DNA from: Halorussus salilacus
Lineage (GTDB): Archaea; Halobacteriota; Halobacteria; Halobacteriales; Haladaptataceae
Reading direction: 5' to 3'
Length of the DNA stretch: 64,000 nucleotides
Assembly (NCBI RefSeq): GCF_024138125.1
Contig: NZ_CP099993.1
Span: forward strand, 2,356,001 to 2,420,000
Below the pieces are notes generated by a model. The model was given only the letters and a program-made list of their open reading frames with translations, made no database searches and had not been told where the DNA came from. Positions 7,302 through 15,385 of this stretch are shown here, in pieces; within the stretch, counting starts at the first letter, position 1; each line of letters opens with the position of its first letter. The translations under genes were made by a program, and so were the position numbers.

Positions 7302-8378
7302 TTATTGGATTCGCTCGCGCGCGGCCGCGACCACCAGCGGCAGGGTGATGGTCGCGTCGGCGTAGACGCTGGCGTTCCGGGCGGCCTTCTCCAGCTTGCC
7401 CCACGAGCGCGCCTCGTCGAGGGTCGCGCCCGAGAGGCCGCCGGTCTGGGGCGGGTCCATCGTGAGCTGGACCGCGTAGTCGTAGGCCTCGGGCGCGACG
7501 AGCATCGTCTGGAGGACGTAGTTCTTCGGGACGCCCCCGCCGACCACCATCGCGCCCGACTTCTCGGCGTGGAAGGCGCGGTCGGTGATGTCGGTCATGT
7601 CGGCCAGCGCGTCGAGCGAGAACTCCGAGGTCTGGGAGTACATCCACGCCTGCAGGCCCAGCACCGAGTCCTGAATCGCCGGGCAGTAGATGGGCACGTC
7701 GTTCTCGTATGCCGCCGCCGCGACGCCCGCGCCCTCCTCGATGCCCTCGCGGTCGTTGACCTCGCTGTTGGCGCGACCGAGTTCCTCGGTGAACCGCTGG
7801 ATGCTGACCGTCCCCTCCGACTCGACCGCTGGGAACACCTCCGACCGGAGGTGGTCCTCGAACAGCGCGAAGTGTTCCTGCGGGAGGTAGACGTTGTAGA
7901 TGCGGTCGACGCCCTCGTCGCGCAACTGCTCGTCGTGTTCGCGCTCGGTCTTGCCCTCGGCGTGGACCAAGCCGTGTTCACGCGAGTCGCGCGAGTGTGA
8001 GCAGGAAGGGCTCGCCCTTCCGTGATGGTGCTTGCCGCCGATGGCCTCGATGGCGTCGTGAGTGAGGTTCGCGCCGGTCGTCACCAGCACGTCGATGTGG
8101 CCGTCCCGAATCAGGTCGGCGACGAGTCGGCGCATCCCGGTCGGCACCATCGCGCCCGCGAGTCCGAAGAAGTTGGTCACGTCCTCGCGCCCGAGCATCT
8201 CGGCGTAGATGTCGACCGCCTCGTGGAGGTCGGCCGCCCCGATGCCCGCCGCCCCGTACTCGGAGACGAGGTCGCCGACGGTCATGCCCGCCCGCGCCTC
8301 GGCGTGAGCGATGGGGTCGTGGTGGAACTCCTCGCGGTGTGGGTCGTGAGCGTCGTCTGACTCGTGGTCGTCGGTCAT
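7302..8378 (-). CDS. dys: deoxyhypusine synthase
   Basis: This 358-residue protein matches deoxyhypusine synthase from end to end. The NAD-binding and active-site signatures are TTGANLTHDAIEAIGGKHHHG (about residue 100), GGGVPKNY (280-287) and SWGKLEK, with Lys328 as the catalytic lysine. It attaches the aminobutyl (or agmatine-derived) group to Lys36 of aIF-5A. Relative to the form I expect for haloarchaea, residues 121-137 are an in-frame insertion encoded by a palindromic stretch (7968-8021). It lies near aIF-5A and agmatinase on the opposite strand. Confidence 0.95.
   Translation of the reverse strand: MTDDHESDDAHDPHREEFHHDPIAHAEARAGMTVGDLVSEYGAAGIGAADLHEAVDIYAEMLGREDVTNFFGLAGAMVPTGMRRLVADLIRDGHIDVLVTTGANLTHDAIEAIGGKHHHGRASPSCSHSRDSREHGLVHAEGKTEREHDEQLRDEGVDRIYNVYLPQEHFALFEDHLRSEVFPAVESEGTVSIQRFTEELGRANSEVNDREGIEEGAGVAAAAYENDVPIYCPAIQDSVLGLQAWMYSQTSEFSLDALADMTDITDRAFHAEKSGAMVVGGGVPKNYVLQTMLVAPEAYDYAVQLTMDPPQTGGLSGATLDEARSWGKLEKAARNASVYADATITLPLVVAAARERIQ
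7968..8021. repeat. palindrome-bearing in-frame insertion in deoxyhypusine synthase
   Basis: This stretch encodes residues 121-137 plus the border, Ser/Arg/His-rich and unlike the rest of the protein. It contains the inverted repeat GGAAGGGC/GCCCTTCC (8004-8011 and 8014-8021) and a run of GCGAGT/CGCGAG words. The flanking protein joins smoothly if it is removed. Confidence 0.55.
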
Positions 8379-8458
8379 GTAGGGTGCTGGTCGGTCCAGA
8401 CGCTTGAACGGCGCGATTACGGATTCCCGGGAGGAGAGGACCGACAGTTGTCAGCGCG

Positions 8459-9190
8459 TCAGTCGGCCGCAGGCGCGCGCTCGTCGCTCGCGCCTGCGGG
8501 GTCGGCCAGTGCCGCCCCGGTCCGGAGTTGGTCGAGCGCGTCGGCCCCGTTGACGGCCATGAAGACGAACCCGACCTTACTGATGAGGTCGAGGTAGGTG
8601 ACGACCATCACCTCGGTTCCCGTCTGCAGCAGGCCGACCCCGAGCGGGCCGAGAATCCAGACCACGGGGTAGATGGTCCAGAGGACGACCGTCAGGTTCC
8701 GTAGCTTCTGGAACACCGCGCTCACGCGGTCGCCGTGGAGATTCGCCTGCCGAGGCAGCACGGTCAACAGCAGATACAGCAGGCCGACGTATGCCACGCA
8801 GCCGACCAGATACGCGACGTAGCTGTAGGGCTCGGCGAGCAGGCCCGCGACGACGCCCGCCCCGATGACCAGCACGTCGACGCCGACCAGCGCGGCGTAC
8901 ACCTTCCGTTCGGGGCGACAGAGCATCCCCAGATACAGCACCAGCAACGGCGTCGTCACCATCCAGTCGAGATACCGCGGCAGGAACAGCGAGCCGTCGC
9001 CGACGGTCACTTTCCCGAGGTCGAACGCCATCGCGAGGTACGCCACCGCGGCGAATCCGGTTACCGCCGCCAGCACCGCGTAGTGGCGCGAGTACCGGGG
9101 CTCCGTGAGGAGTCGCCACAGCGGGTAGGCGGTTCCGACCGCCATCCCGAGCGTCCCGAGCCAGAACCAGACCGGGATGAGGTCCATCAT
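8459..9190 (-). CDS. sopII: sensory rhodopsin II (phoborhodopsin)
   Basis: This 243-residue seven-helix retinal protein has retinal lysine Lys205 (LISKVGF), counterion Asp75 and Arg72 in RYLDWMVTTP, and Tyr86 where proton pumps carry the Asp donor. Tyr174 (IYPVVW) and Tyr199 match residues of Natronomonas SRII that contact retinal and transducer. Position 204 is Ser in place of Thr. These features mark a blue-light sensor rather than a pump. The start codon overlaps the stop of the transducer gene by 4 bases, so receptor and transducer are made together. Its terminal codons contain an 11-bp inverted repeat (8467-8499). Confidence 0.95.
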   Translation of the reverse strand: MMDLIPVWFWLGTLGMAVGTAYPLWRLLTEPRYSRHYAVLAAVTGFAAVAYLAMAFDLGKVTVGDGSLFLPRYLDWMVTTPLLVLYLGMLCRPERKVYAALVGVDVLVIGAGVVAGLLAEPYSYVAYLVGCVAYVGLLYLLLTVLPRQANLHGDRVSAVFQKLRNLTVVLWTIYPVVWILGPLGVGLLQTGTEVMVVTYLDLISKVGFVFMAVNGADALDQLRTGAALADPAGASDERAPAAD

Positions 9191-11511
9191 CGGTCGCTCA
9201 CCTCCGCGCTCTCGAAGTCGGTGTCGTCCAACGGCCCGGCCCCGCGAGTCACGCGGAAGTCATCGAGCAGGCGCGACAGTTCGGCCGCGCGCTCCGCGAG
9301 ATCGTCGGCGTCGTCCCGGACCTCCGTCAGCGTCTCGGTCTGGGCGTCGGCCGCCTCCGAGACCGACTCGGCCTGACTCGTCGTCTCCTCGCTGATGGAT
9401 GCGACGTCGTCGACCATCTGGACGACCGCGGTCGAGGACTCGGCCTGGTCCTCGGTCGCTTCCTGTATCTCTTGGATTCGGGCGTCGGTCTCCTCGACGT
9501 ACGCCGCGATCTCCTCCAGCGCATCGATTGCGCCCTCGACCGTCTCGACTCCGGCGCTGATGCGGTCGCTGGTCTCGGACATGCCCTCGACGGACTGGCC
9601 GGTCTTCTCCTGGACGGCCTCGATGCGCCCCTCGATTTCGGCCGCCGACTCCTTGGTCTCCTCCGCGAGGTTCTTCACCTCGTCGGCGACGACGGCGAAG
9701 CCGTCGCCCTCGGCGTCGGTACGGGCGGCCTCGATGGAGGCGTTGAGCGCGAGCATGTTCGTCTGCTCGGCGATCTCGGTGATGACCTCGACGATGTCGC
9801 CGATGGCCTCCATCTCGTCGTCGAGTTCCTCGATTTCGGCGGCGGTCCGCTCGGTCGCGGCCTCGACCGCGTCCATCTCCGAGAGGGCCTCCTCGGCGGC
9901 GTCCTTACCGAGTTCGCCCGCGGCCGCCGCCTGCTGGGAGGTCGCGGCCACGTCGTCGACGGTGGCGGCGACCTCTTCGGCGCTGGCCGAGAGGGTGTTC
10001 ATCTCGCTGGCGACCTCGCCGAGTTGGTCGGTCTGGCGGCCCGCGCCCTCCGAGATTTCGCCCATCGAATCGCTGACCTCCTCGCCGGTCGCCATCACCT
10101 GTTCTGCGCTCTCCTCGACGTCCACGACGGCGTTCGAGACGTGGGAGGCGAACCGCTTGACGTTCGCCACCGTGCGCTCGATGTCGTCGAGCATGTCGTT
10201 GAGCGACTCGCCGATGGCGACCATCGCCTCGCTGCGGCTCTCGGGGTCGACCCGGACGCCGAGGTCGCCGTCGGCCGCGGCGTTCATCACCTCCTCGTAG
10301 TGGTTCGCCTTCGTTTCGAGGTGGACCGAGAGCTCCTCGGCGACTTCCCGGCGGTCCTCGGCGGCTTCCCGGGCGGCTTCGGCCTCGGCTTTGGCCTCCT
10401 CGGCCGACTCGCGGGCCCGCTCGGCTTCGGCGATCTGGTCGCGGAGGGAGTCGCGCATCCGGGCGAACGAGTCGTACAGCGACCCGAACTCGTCGGTCCG
10501 CGCGGTATCGAGTTCGACTCCGAGGTCGCCGCCCGCCATCTCGTCGGCCTTCTCCGAGAGCTGGCGAAGCGAGATGACCGTGTTGCTCCCGATGGTCACG
10601 CCGACCAGCGCGAGGCTTACCACGGCCAGCAGGATGATGCCGAGGATGTTCGAGGTCACCGCCGCCCCCAGCGCGTAGGCCTCGTCTGCGGGGGCGCGGA
10701 CGACGACGACCCAGTCGGTCGACTCCATCGGCGCGAATGCCATCAACGTCCCGTCGTTCATCTCCATGAAGCCGGCTTCACCCGCGATACCTCGCTCTAC
10801 CGCGGGACTGTCGCTCCCGCCCTCGTGGCTGGTCAGGAGCTTCTCGTCGTCCGGGTGCGCGAGAAATCTCCCCTCCGAGTCGAGGACCACCGTGTGTCCG
10901 CCGCTTTCACCCTCGGTGAGCGAGTCGGTGTACTCCTCGATGTTCACCATGTAGATAACCCGCTCGTCCGGCCGGTCGGGGATCGGCGCGATGACCGCGA
11001 CGACCGGGAAGTCGGCGACCGGAACCTCGAACGGGTCGGAGACGTGAACGTCGTTCCGTCCGTCGAACGTCGGCGGGTCGGTCGCGAACGGCGCGCCCTG
11101 CTCGTCGGGTTCGACGCCGACCATCTCGTCACTCGAACTCGTCACGATCTCCTTCGTGTCGGCGTCGTAGTAGTGGACAGCCACGACGCCGTCAGGGACG
11201 TTCTCGCCTTCGACCAATTCCCGGAGGTGCGACCGAATACGCTCGGTGTCACCGCTCTGGAAGACCGGATGGTTTGCACTACGTTTCGTCTGGGTCTGCA
11301 CGCTCGACAGCCACGTATCGATGCTCTCGGCTCGGGACTCCGAGAGCGTCGTGAGTTCCTCCTCCACGTCGGCCTCCAGCTGGTCGGCCGTCTGAGCCTG
11401 CACGAGCGCCCCCACTGCGACGATCAGCGCGACGACCGAGATCAGCGCGAGCGCCAACTTGAGCGCGTAGCTCTGCCGGATTCGTTTCACAAAGTCCCAT
11501 CTGTGTACCAT
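9187..11511 (-). CDS. htrII: sensory rhodopsin II transducer HtrII (methyl-accepting)
   Basis: This 774-residue chemotaxis transducer has TM1 at about 15-38, a large extracellular Cache-like domain (~40-275), TM2 at about 283-305, HAMP segments (~306-360 and ~400-455) and a long cytoplasmic methyl-accepting coiled coil. The signalling hairpin is centred on EQTNMLALNASIEAARTDAE. The large external domain resembles the Halobacterium HtrII type, which also senses a small molecule, more than the short Natronomonas form. It should couple SRII to CheA/CheW for photophobic responses. A TATA-like ACATATC lies about 25 bases before the start. Confidence 0.94.
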   Translation of the reverse strand: MVHRWDFVKRIRQSYALKLALALISVVALIVAVGALVQAQTADQLEADVEEELTTLSESRAESIDTWLSSVQTQTKRSANHPVFQSGDTERIRSHLRELVEGENVPDGVVAVHYYDADTKEIVTSSSDEMVGVEPDEQGAPFATDPPTFDGRNDVHVSDPFEVPVADFPVVAVIAPIPDRPDERVIYMVNIEEYTDSLTEGESGGHTVVLDSEGRFLAHPDDEKLLTSHEGGSDSPAVERGIAGEAGFMEMNDGTLMAFAPMESTDWVVVVRAPADEAYALGAAVTSNILGIILLAVVSLALVGVTIGSNTVISLRQLSEKADEMAGGDLGVELDTARTDEFGSLYDSFARMRDSLRDQIAEAERARESAEEAKAEAEAAREAAEDRREVAEELSVHLETKANHYEEVMNAAADGDLGVRVDPESRSEAMVAIGESLNDMLDDIERTVANVKRFASHVSNAVVDVEESAEQVMATGEEVSDSMGEISEGAGRQTDQLGEVASEMNTLSASAEEVAATVDDVAATSQQAAAAGELGKDAAEEALSEMDAVEAATERTAAEIEELDDEMEAIGDIVEVITEIAEQTNMLALNASIEAARTDAEGDGFAVVADEVKNLAEETKESAAEIEGRIEAVQEKTGQSVEGMSETSDRISAGVETVEGAIDALEEIAAYVEETDARIQEIQEATEDQAESSTAVVQMVDDVASISEETTSQAESVSEAADAQTETLTEVRDDADDLAERAAELSRLLDDFRVTRGAGPLDDTDFESAEVSDR

Positions 11512-11870
11512 CTAGTGCTCTCTCCTACGGATATGTACTTAGACACGATAAGTTTTGGTCGCCGTATCAACGCTGATAATCTGACCTCATCGCTCGTCGG
11601 GTCGAGTCGCGCAGAATCGGTGGTGCCAACTACCGCATGGGCCCGCGTGGCGGCGGTCGGACGCCAGCGGCGGTTCAATTAGCCGCAACCGCGAGGCTCG
11701 GCTGTCGGGGCCGGTTGGCCGCGGCCCGTGTCCGTCGAGAACCGTCGCGTGACCGATGGCTTCGGCAACCGCGTGGGTTGTTGAAACCCGCCGGACACGT
11801 CATTCAAGTTGAACGGAGGGGTTTTAATAGTACCTATTCCTGCGAGCGAAAACGCGATACTCCCGGGGGG
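11512..11870. other. intergenic region with a plus-strand promoter-like site
   Basis: No convincing gene is seen between htrII and the Tat-exported protein gene. AT-rich DNA at 11520-11590 is the htrII upstream region. TTTTAATAG at 11822-11830 looks like a TATA box reading rightward, although no plus-strand gene follows. A perfect hairpin sits 40 bases farther on. Confidence 0.5.
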
Positions 11871-11904
11871 TCGCGCGGAGCGAACTGGCGTTCGCTCCGC
11901 GCGA
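11871..11904. repeat. 15-bp perfect inverted repeat after the Tat-protein gene
   Basis: Arms 11871-11885 and 11890-11904 are exact complements around TGGC. It starts 6 bases beyond the stop codon of the minus-strand gene and has no following T-run. Confidence 0.8.
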
Positions 11905-11910
11905 CTCGCG

Positions 11911-12351
11911 TCACCCGCGCTCGGGGCGGAATCGCACCCGATGCAGGGCGTCGCCGTCGCAGGCCGGGGCCGCCCCGCCGCACCGCTCGACCCCCGCGAA
12001 ACGGTAGGTCCCCGGTCGGATGGCCCCGGTCCGGTCGTCGGTCGGGGTCACCCAGACGGTCGGGTCGGTACCGTGGAGGTCGACGTAGATGTCCTCGCGC
12101 CCGCCCGAGCAGTCGGGCGCGAGCCCGGTCGCCCGGATGACCTCGCAGTCGCCGTCGCAGCGCGGTTCGACGGTGAACGTCTCGCCTTCGGTCGGGTCCG
12201 ACCCGCAGACGAACCCCTCGAACTCCTCGCTCTGGGTCTCGCTGGTGCGAGCGCTCGCGCTCGCACCAGCGAGACCGATTCCGGCCAGTCCCGTGGCTCC
12301 CCTGAGGACGCTCCGCCGCGAAACTCGCGCGTCGTCTTCGTTGCCCACCAT
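11911..12351 (-). CDS. small Tat-exported protein of unknown function
   Basis: This protein of 146 residues starts at the ATG at 12351, which places the twin-arginine motif SRRSVLRG at residues 11-18, before a hydrophobic Ala/Gly stretch. An earlier in-frame ATG would bury that signal. The mature part (~110 residues) has four Cys in CGSDP, RCDGDC and CSGG-type settings and several Asp/Glu, suggesting a compact disulfide or metal-stabilised surface domain. I do not recognise the family. The signal region is encoded by a 17-bp perfect inverted repeat (12238-12273). Confidence 0.75.
   Translation of the reverse strand: MVGNEDDARVSRRSVLRGATGLAGIGLAGASASARTSETQSEEFEGFVCGSDPTEGETFTVEPRCDGDCEVIRATGLAPDCSGGREDIYVDLHGTDPTVWVTPTDDRTGAIRPGTYRFAGVERCGGAAPACDGDALHRVRFRPERG
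12238..12273. repeat. 17-bp perfect inverted repeat inside the Tat signal coding region
   Basis: Arms 12238-12254 and 12257-12273 pair exactly around a 2-base centre and encode the GAGASASA part of the signal peptide. Confidence 0.8.
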
Positions 12352-12447
12352 CCGGCCGAACCACGGGACGGTCGTTCTTAGTTCTTGTTTGCGGGAGGCG
12401 ATAGGTCCGAAGCGAGTCGATGGCCTCGGAGCCACCACCCGCTCGGA

Positions 12448-12488
12448 CCGCCGGTCGCTCGCGGCCGAGGGCCGCGAGCGACCGGCGG
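12448..12488. repeat. 19-bp perfect inverted repeat after the Nif3-like gene
   Basis: Arms 12448-12466 and 12470-12488 are exact complements around GAG, 31 bases beyond the stop codon at 12520. Confidence 0.8.
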
Positions 12489-12519
12489 AAACCGGGGGTC
12501 GGCGGTCACGCGACCGGAC

Positions 12520-13287
12520 TCACAGCCCGGTGGGCGCGTCGATGAACGTCGTCTCCAGTCCCCACTCGTCGGCGAGCGCCTGCAACGATTGCACGCCGAA
12601 GGTCTCGGTCGCGTAGTGGCCCGCGAGGAACACCGTGAGCCCCTCCTCGCGAGCGACGTGGTAGGCCTTCCCCTTTCCCTCCCCGGTTATCAGGGCGTCG
12701 ACGCCCGTCTCGGCCGCCTCGTCGAGCCAGTCGACGCCGCTGCCGGTGACGACCGCCACGTCCTCGATCTCCTCGGGGCCGAAGTCGAGGACCCGGACGC
12801 CCTGCCCGAAGTGGTCGAGTTCGGATTCGAGGGTCGCGCGCAGGCGGTCGGTCGCGACGGGGTCGGGCGCGCGGCCGCGCTGGCCGACGTGTTCCGGGCC
12901 CAACTCGGCGAACGGTTCGCGGTCCTCCAGCCCCAGCAGGTCGGCGATTCCCGCCGCGTTCCCGAGTTCGGGGTGGGCGTCGAGCGGGAGGTGGGAGACG
13001 TACAGCGCCACGTCGTTCTCGACGAGGGGCGCGATGCGGCCGTACTCCCGGCCGGTGACGCGCTCGATGCCGCCCCACGAGACGCCGTGGTGGACCACCA
13101 GCACGTCGGCGTCGCGGTCGGCCGCGACTTCGGCGGTCTGCTCGGCGGCGTCGACCGCGAACGCCGCGGTCTCGACCTCGCTGTGGTCGGGACCGACCTG
13201 CAGGCCGTTCGCGCTGGCGTCCACGTCGGCGAAGTCGCTCGTCCGGAGTCTGTCGTCGTACCGCGCGGTGAGTTCGGCGAGGTCCAT
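12520..13287 (-). CDS. Nif3-like dinuclear metal centre protein
   Basis: This 255-residue protein begins at MDLAELTARYDDRLR (ATG at 13287). It shows the paired-histidine motif VVHHGVSWGG (about residue 64), HLPLDAHPELGN (about 98) and a C-terminal AGHYATETFG, the metal ligands of the NIF3/YbgI/DUF34 family. Members form hexameric rings with two metal ions and have been associated with GTP cyclohydrolase-like or metal-insertion functions; the activity here is unknown. The upstream codons carrying other Met residues lie in repeat DNA and are excluded. Confidence 0.9.
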   Translation of the reverse strand: MDLAELTARYDDRLRTSDFADVDASANGLQVGPDHSEVETAAFAVDAAEQTAEVAADRDADVLVVHHGVSWGGIERVTGREYGRIAPLVENDVALYVSHLPLDAHPELGNAAGIADLLGLEDREPFAELGPEHVGQRGRAPDPVATDRLRATLESELDHFGQGVRVLDFGPEEIEDVAVVTGSGVDWLDEAAETGVDALITGEGKGKAYHVAREEGLTVFLAGHYATETFGVQSLQALADEWGLETTFIDAPTGL

Positions 13288-13326
13288 GTCCCGGCGTTGG
13301 TCGGGCGGTGGCTTGTATCTGTATCT

Positions 13327-13443
13327 CTCGGTCGGGTGCGCGCGGCCGCGCGCACCCGACCGAGCGCGCCGGGTCGGCCGACGCGTTCGGGGCCAGTCGA
13401 CGCGTTCGAGCCAGCCGACGCGTCCGGGGCCAGCCGACGCGCC
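13327..13443. repeat. 38-bp perfect palindrome followed by a four-unit tandem array
   Basis: 13327-13364 is a perfect 38-bp palindrome without a loop, with a GCGGCCGC centre. About 13373-13443 holds four imperfect 18-19 bp units of the type GCCAGTCGACGCGTTCG. Both lie between the Nif3-like gene and the glycosyltransferase stop codon. Confidence 0.75.
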
Positions 13444-13445
13444 GG

Positions 13446-14108
13446 TCAGTACTCCGCCCGAATCCGTCGCCAGTCGAGACGCAGGTAGTGGTACAGCGTT
13501 CCCGTCAGTCCCGACCGCGCGATTCGGCGCGCGGAGGTCTCGACGAGCGCCTCGGGATGGTAGCCCGTCGGCTCCTCGCGGGCGAGTCGCCGACTGAACG
13601 CGGTGTCCTCGTTGGGCACGTCCGGGAACCCGCCGACCCGGAAGTAGGCGTCCCGGGCCACGACGCAGTTGAACCCCGGCAGGACGGGGCGGGCGAGTCG
13701 CGGGAAGACGTGGTTGATGGTGGCCTCCATCACCCTCGCCCGCGCGGGACCCCGCATGCGACACCGCGAGGATGCCGCCGCGAGCCCCTCCGAGCGCGCG
13801 AAGTCGAGCATCGAGTCGAGGTAGTCGGGCCGGACCGCGGTGTCGGCGTCCACGAACGCCAGCCACTCCCCGCGGGAGCGCTCGGCCCCGCGGTGGCGCG
13901 CGTCGCCGATGCCGGTTCCGGACTGTTCGACGACCGCGGCGTCGTACTGCCGTGCGACCTCGGCGGTCGCGTCGTCGCTGTCGCCGTCCACGACGAGGAG
14001 TTCGTACGGGCGGTCGCTCCGCTGGGCGCGGATGCTGTCGAGCGTCTCGGGCAGGTAGGCGGCTTCGTCCCTCGCGGGAACGACGAAGCTCGCGACTGGA
14101 CGGGTCAT
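13446..14108 (-). CDS. family 2 glycosyltransferase
   Basis: This 220-residue GT-A fold protein starts with VASFVVPARDEAAYLPETL, the nucleotide-sugar binding strand. It has VVDGDSDD (about residue 39) and the metal-binding FVDADTAV (about residue 85). It lacks long C-terminal membrane helices, so it is probably a cytoplasmic or peripheral transferase acting on lipid-linked glycans. It lies in a minus-strand group with VTT, GtrA and sulfatase-family genes, suggesting envelope glycan or lipid assembly. Confidence 0.88.
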   Translation of the reverse strand: MTRPVASFVVPARDEAAYLPETLDSIRAQRSDRPYELLVVDGDSDDATAEVARQYDAAVVEQSGTGIGDARHRGAERSRGEWLAFVDADTAVRPDYLDSMLDFARSEGLAAASSRCRMRGPARARVMEATINHVFPRLARPVLPGFNCVVARDAYFRVGGFPDVPNEDTAFSRRLAREEPTGYHPEALVETSARRIARSGLTGTLYHYLRLDWRRIRAEY

Positions 14109-14328
14109 CGGTCGGGGGTGATGGTCGACCGCGACGGTTCGACCGCGAGGAGTAAGGGTCTTTCCGCCCGAGCGAGTAGGTCGAGGTGGCCGATGACGAG
14201 GCGCGTGCTCCGAACTGGTCTCGGCAGCCAGTCGTGACGAGCCCTATGAGTGCCGAGGCCGGAAATCCGACCGCGGATTTCCGAACGCAAGCGTTGCCGA
14301 CCCTATTCCGAACGCAAGCGTCGCCGAC

Positions 14329-14913
14329 TCAGAACACCGCGAAGAGACCACCGAAGAACCCGACCGTGACGACGAGCCGACCCAGACTCCCGAGGAACGT
14401 CGCCACGGCGAACCGCGTGTAGTTCTTCTCCAGCACGGCGAACGCGTAGATCGAGATGGTGTCGGGGAAGAACGGGACCGACAGCGCGATGGCGAGGCCG
14501 CCGTAGCCGTACTGCTGGGCGAGCTGGACCGAGCGGGCCTCCGACCACTCCAGCACGTTCCACCGGGACCGGCGCAACCACCGGGTCACTGGCCCGGAGT
14601 GCTTGACCTCCTGACCGATGTGGAACGCGAACAGGCTTCCGACGGCCTTTCCGACCGCGCTGACGAGCATGATGGCCCCGAGGTTCCCCCATTGGGGCAG
14701 GCCCAAATCGACCGGCGCGACCAGCACGACCTCGCTGGGTCCGGGGAGCACGAACGCGATGAGAAACGAGTACACGAAGATGACGCCCATGCCGGGCCAG
14801 CCGGTCGCCGAGGCGACGATTCGCTCGACGAAGTCGCCACCGGAGACCACGAGCGGTTCGACGGCCAGCGACGCGAACTGTGCTATCGGAATCGAGTGTA
14901 CTTCGGGAATCAT
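14329..14913 (-). CDS. VTT/DedA-family membrane protein
   Basis: This 194-residue protein has several membrane helices and the VTT (SNARE-associated/DedA) signatures: FVLPGPSEVVLVAP (about residue 54), G-rich helices around VSAVGKAVGS and FFPDTISIYAFA (about 147). DedA proteins scramble or transport phospholipids and polyprenyl phosphates, which fits its position beside GtrA and a glycosyltransferase. Substrate is inferred only from family and context. Confidence 0.85.
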   Translation of the reverse strand: MIPEVHSIPIAQFASLAVEPLVVSGGDFVERIVASATGWPGMGVIFVYSFLIAFVLPGPSEVVLVAPVDLGLPQWGNLGAIMLVSAVGKAVGSLFAFHIGQEVKHSGPVTRWLRRSRWNVLEWSEARSVQLAQQYGYGGLAIALSVPFFPDTISIYAFAVLEKNYTRFAVATFLGSLGRLVVTVGFFGGLFAVF

Positions 14914-14956
14914 GTGTCCCTCCAGCGTCTCGTCGGAATCGGGCGTACTCCCCCGG

Positions 14957-15385
14957 TCATGTGTGCCCCCACGTCCATCGTGCGTCGAGGACGTACCTGT
15001 AGATTCCGCTGATGACGATTGCGACCGCGTTGGCGAGCAGGTACGGGACGTGTCGCCACTCCACGAGCACGAACAGCACCCCGAGCTGTATCGGAATCGC
15101 GGTGCCGCGGACCACGTTCGTCTTGAGCAGTCCGGCCAGATACTCGAGCCCGCCGGTCCGGCGGGACTCGCGGAAGGTCCAGGCGTTGTTCAGGACGTAC
15201 GACAGCACGATGGTTATCTCGATGGCGAAGAACGCGCCGACGAGGTAGTTCAGACCCGCCACGTCGACGAACAGCCACAGCAGGACCATCTGGACCCCCG
15301 CCGTGAAGATTCCGACGGTGACGAACCGCCGGAGTTGCGTGGCGATCGGCCCGTCGACGAGGTTCCGGAGGAATGCTCGGACCAT
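14957..15385 (-). CDS. GtrA-family membrane protein
   Basis: This 142-residue protein has four predicted membrane helices. The family signature is the segment RRFVTVGIFTAGVQ, followed by the Asn-Asn-Trp motif in SYVLNNAWTF (about residue 65). The C-terminus resembles RYVLDARWTW. GtrA proteins flip or position lipid-linked sugars for envelope glycosylation. Its ATG directly abuts the stop codon of the upstream sulfatase-family gene, so the two are one transcription unit. Confidence 0.9.
   Translation of the reverse strand: MVRAFLRNLVDGPIATQLRRFVTVGIFTAGVQMVLLWLFVDVAGLNYLVGAFFAIEITIVLSYVLNNAWTFRESRRTGGLEYLAGLLKTNVVRGTAIPIQLGVLFVLVEWRHVPYLLANAVAIVISGIYRYVLDARWTWGHT

Noticed and set aside
11637-12140. 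Plus-strand reading frame across the htrII-Tat gene gap
   Set aside because: Arg/Pro/Gly-rich composition typical of antisense or non-coding high-GC DNA, and it overlaps the well-supported minus-strand Tat protein.
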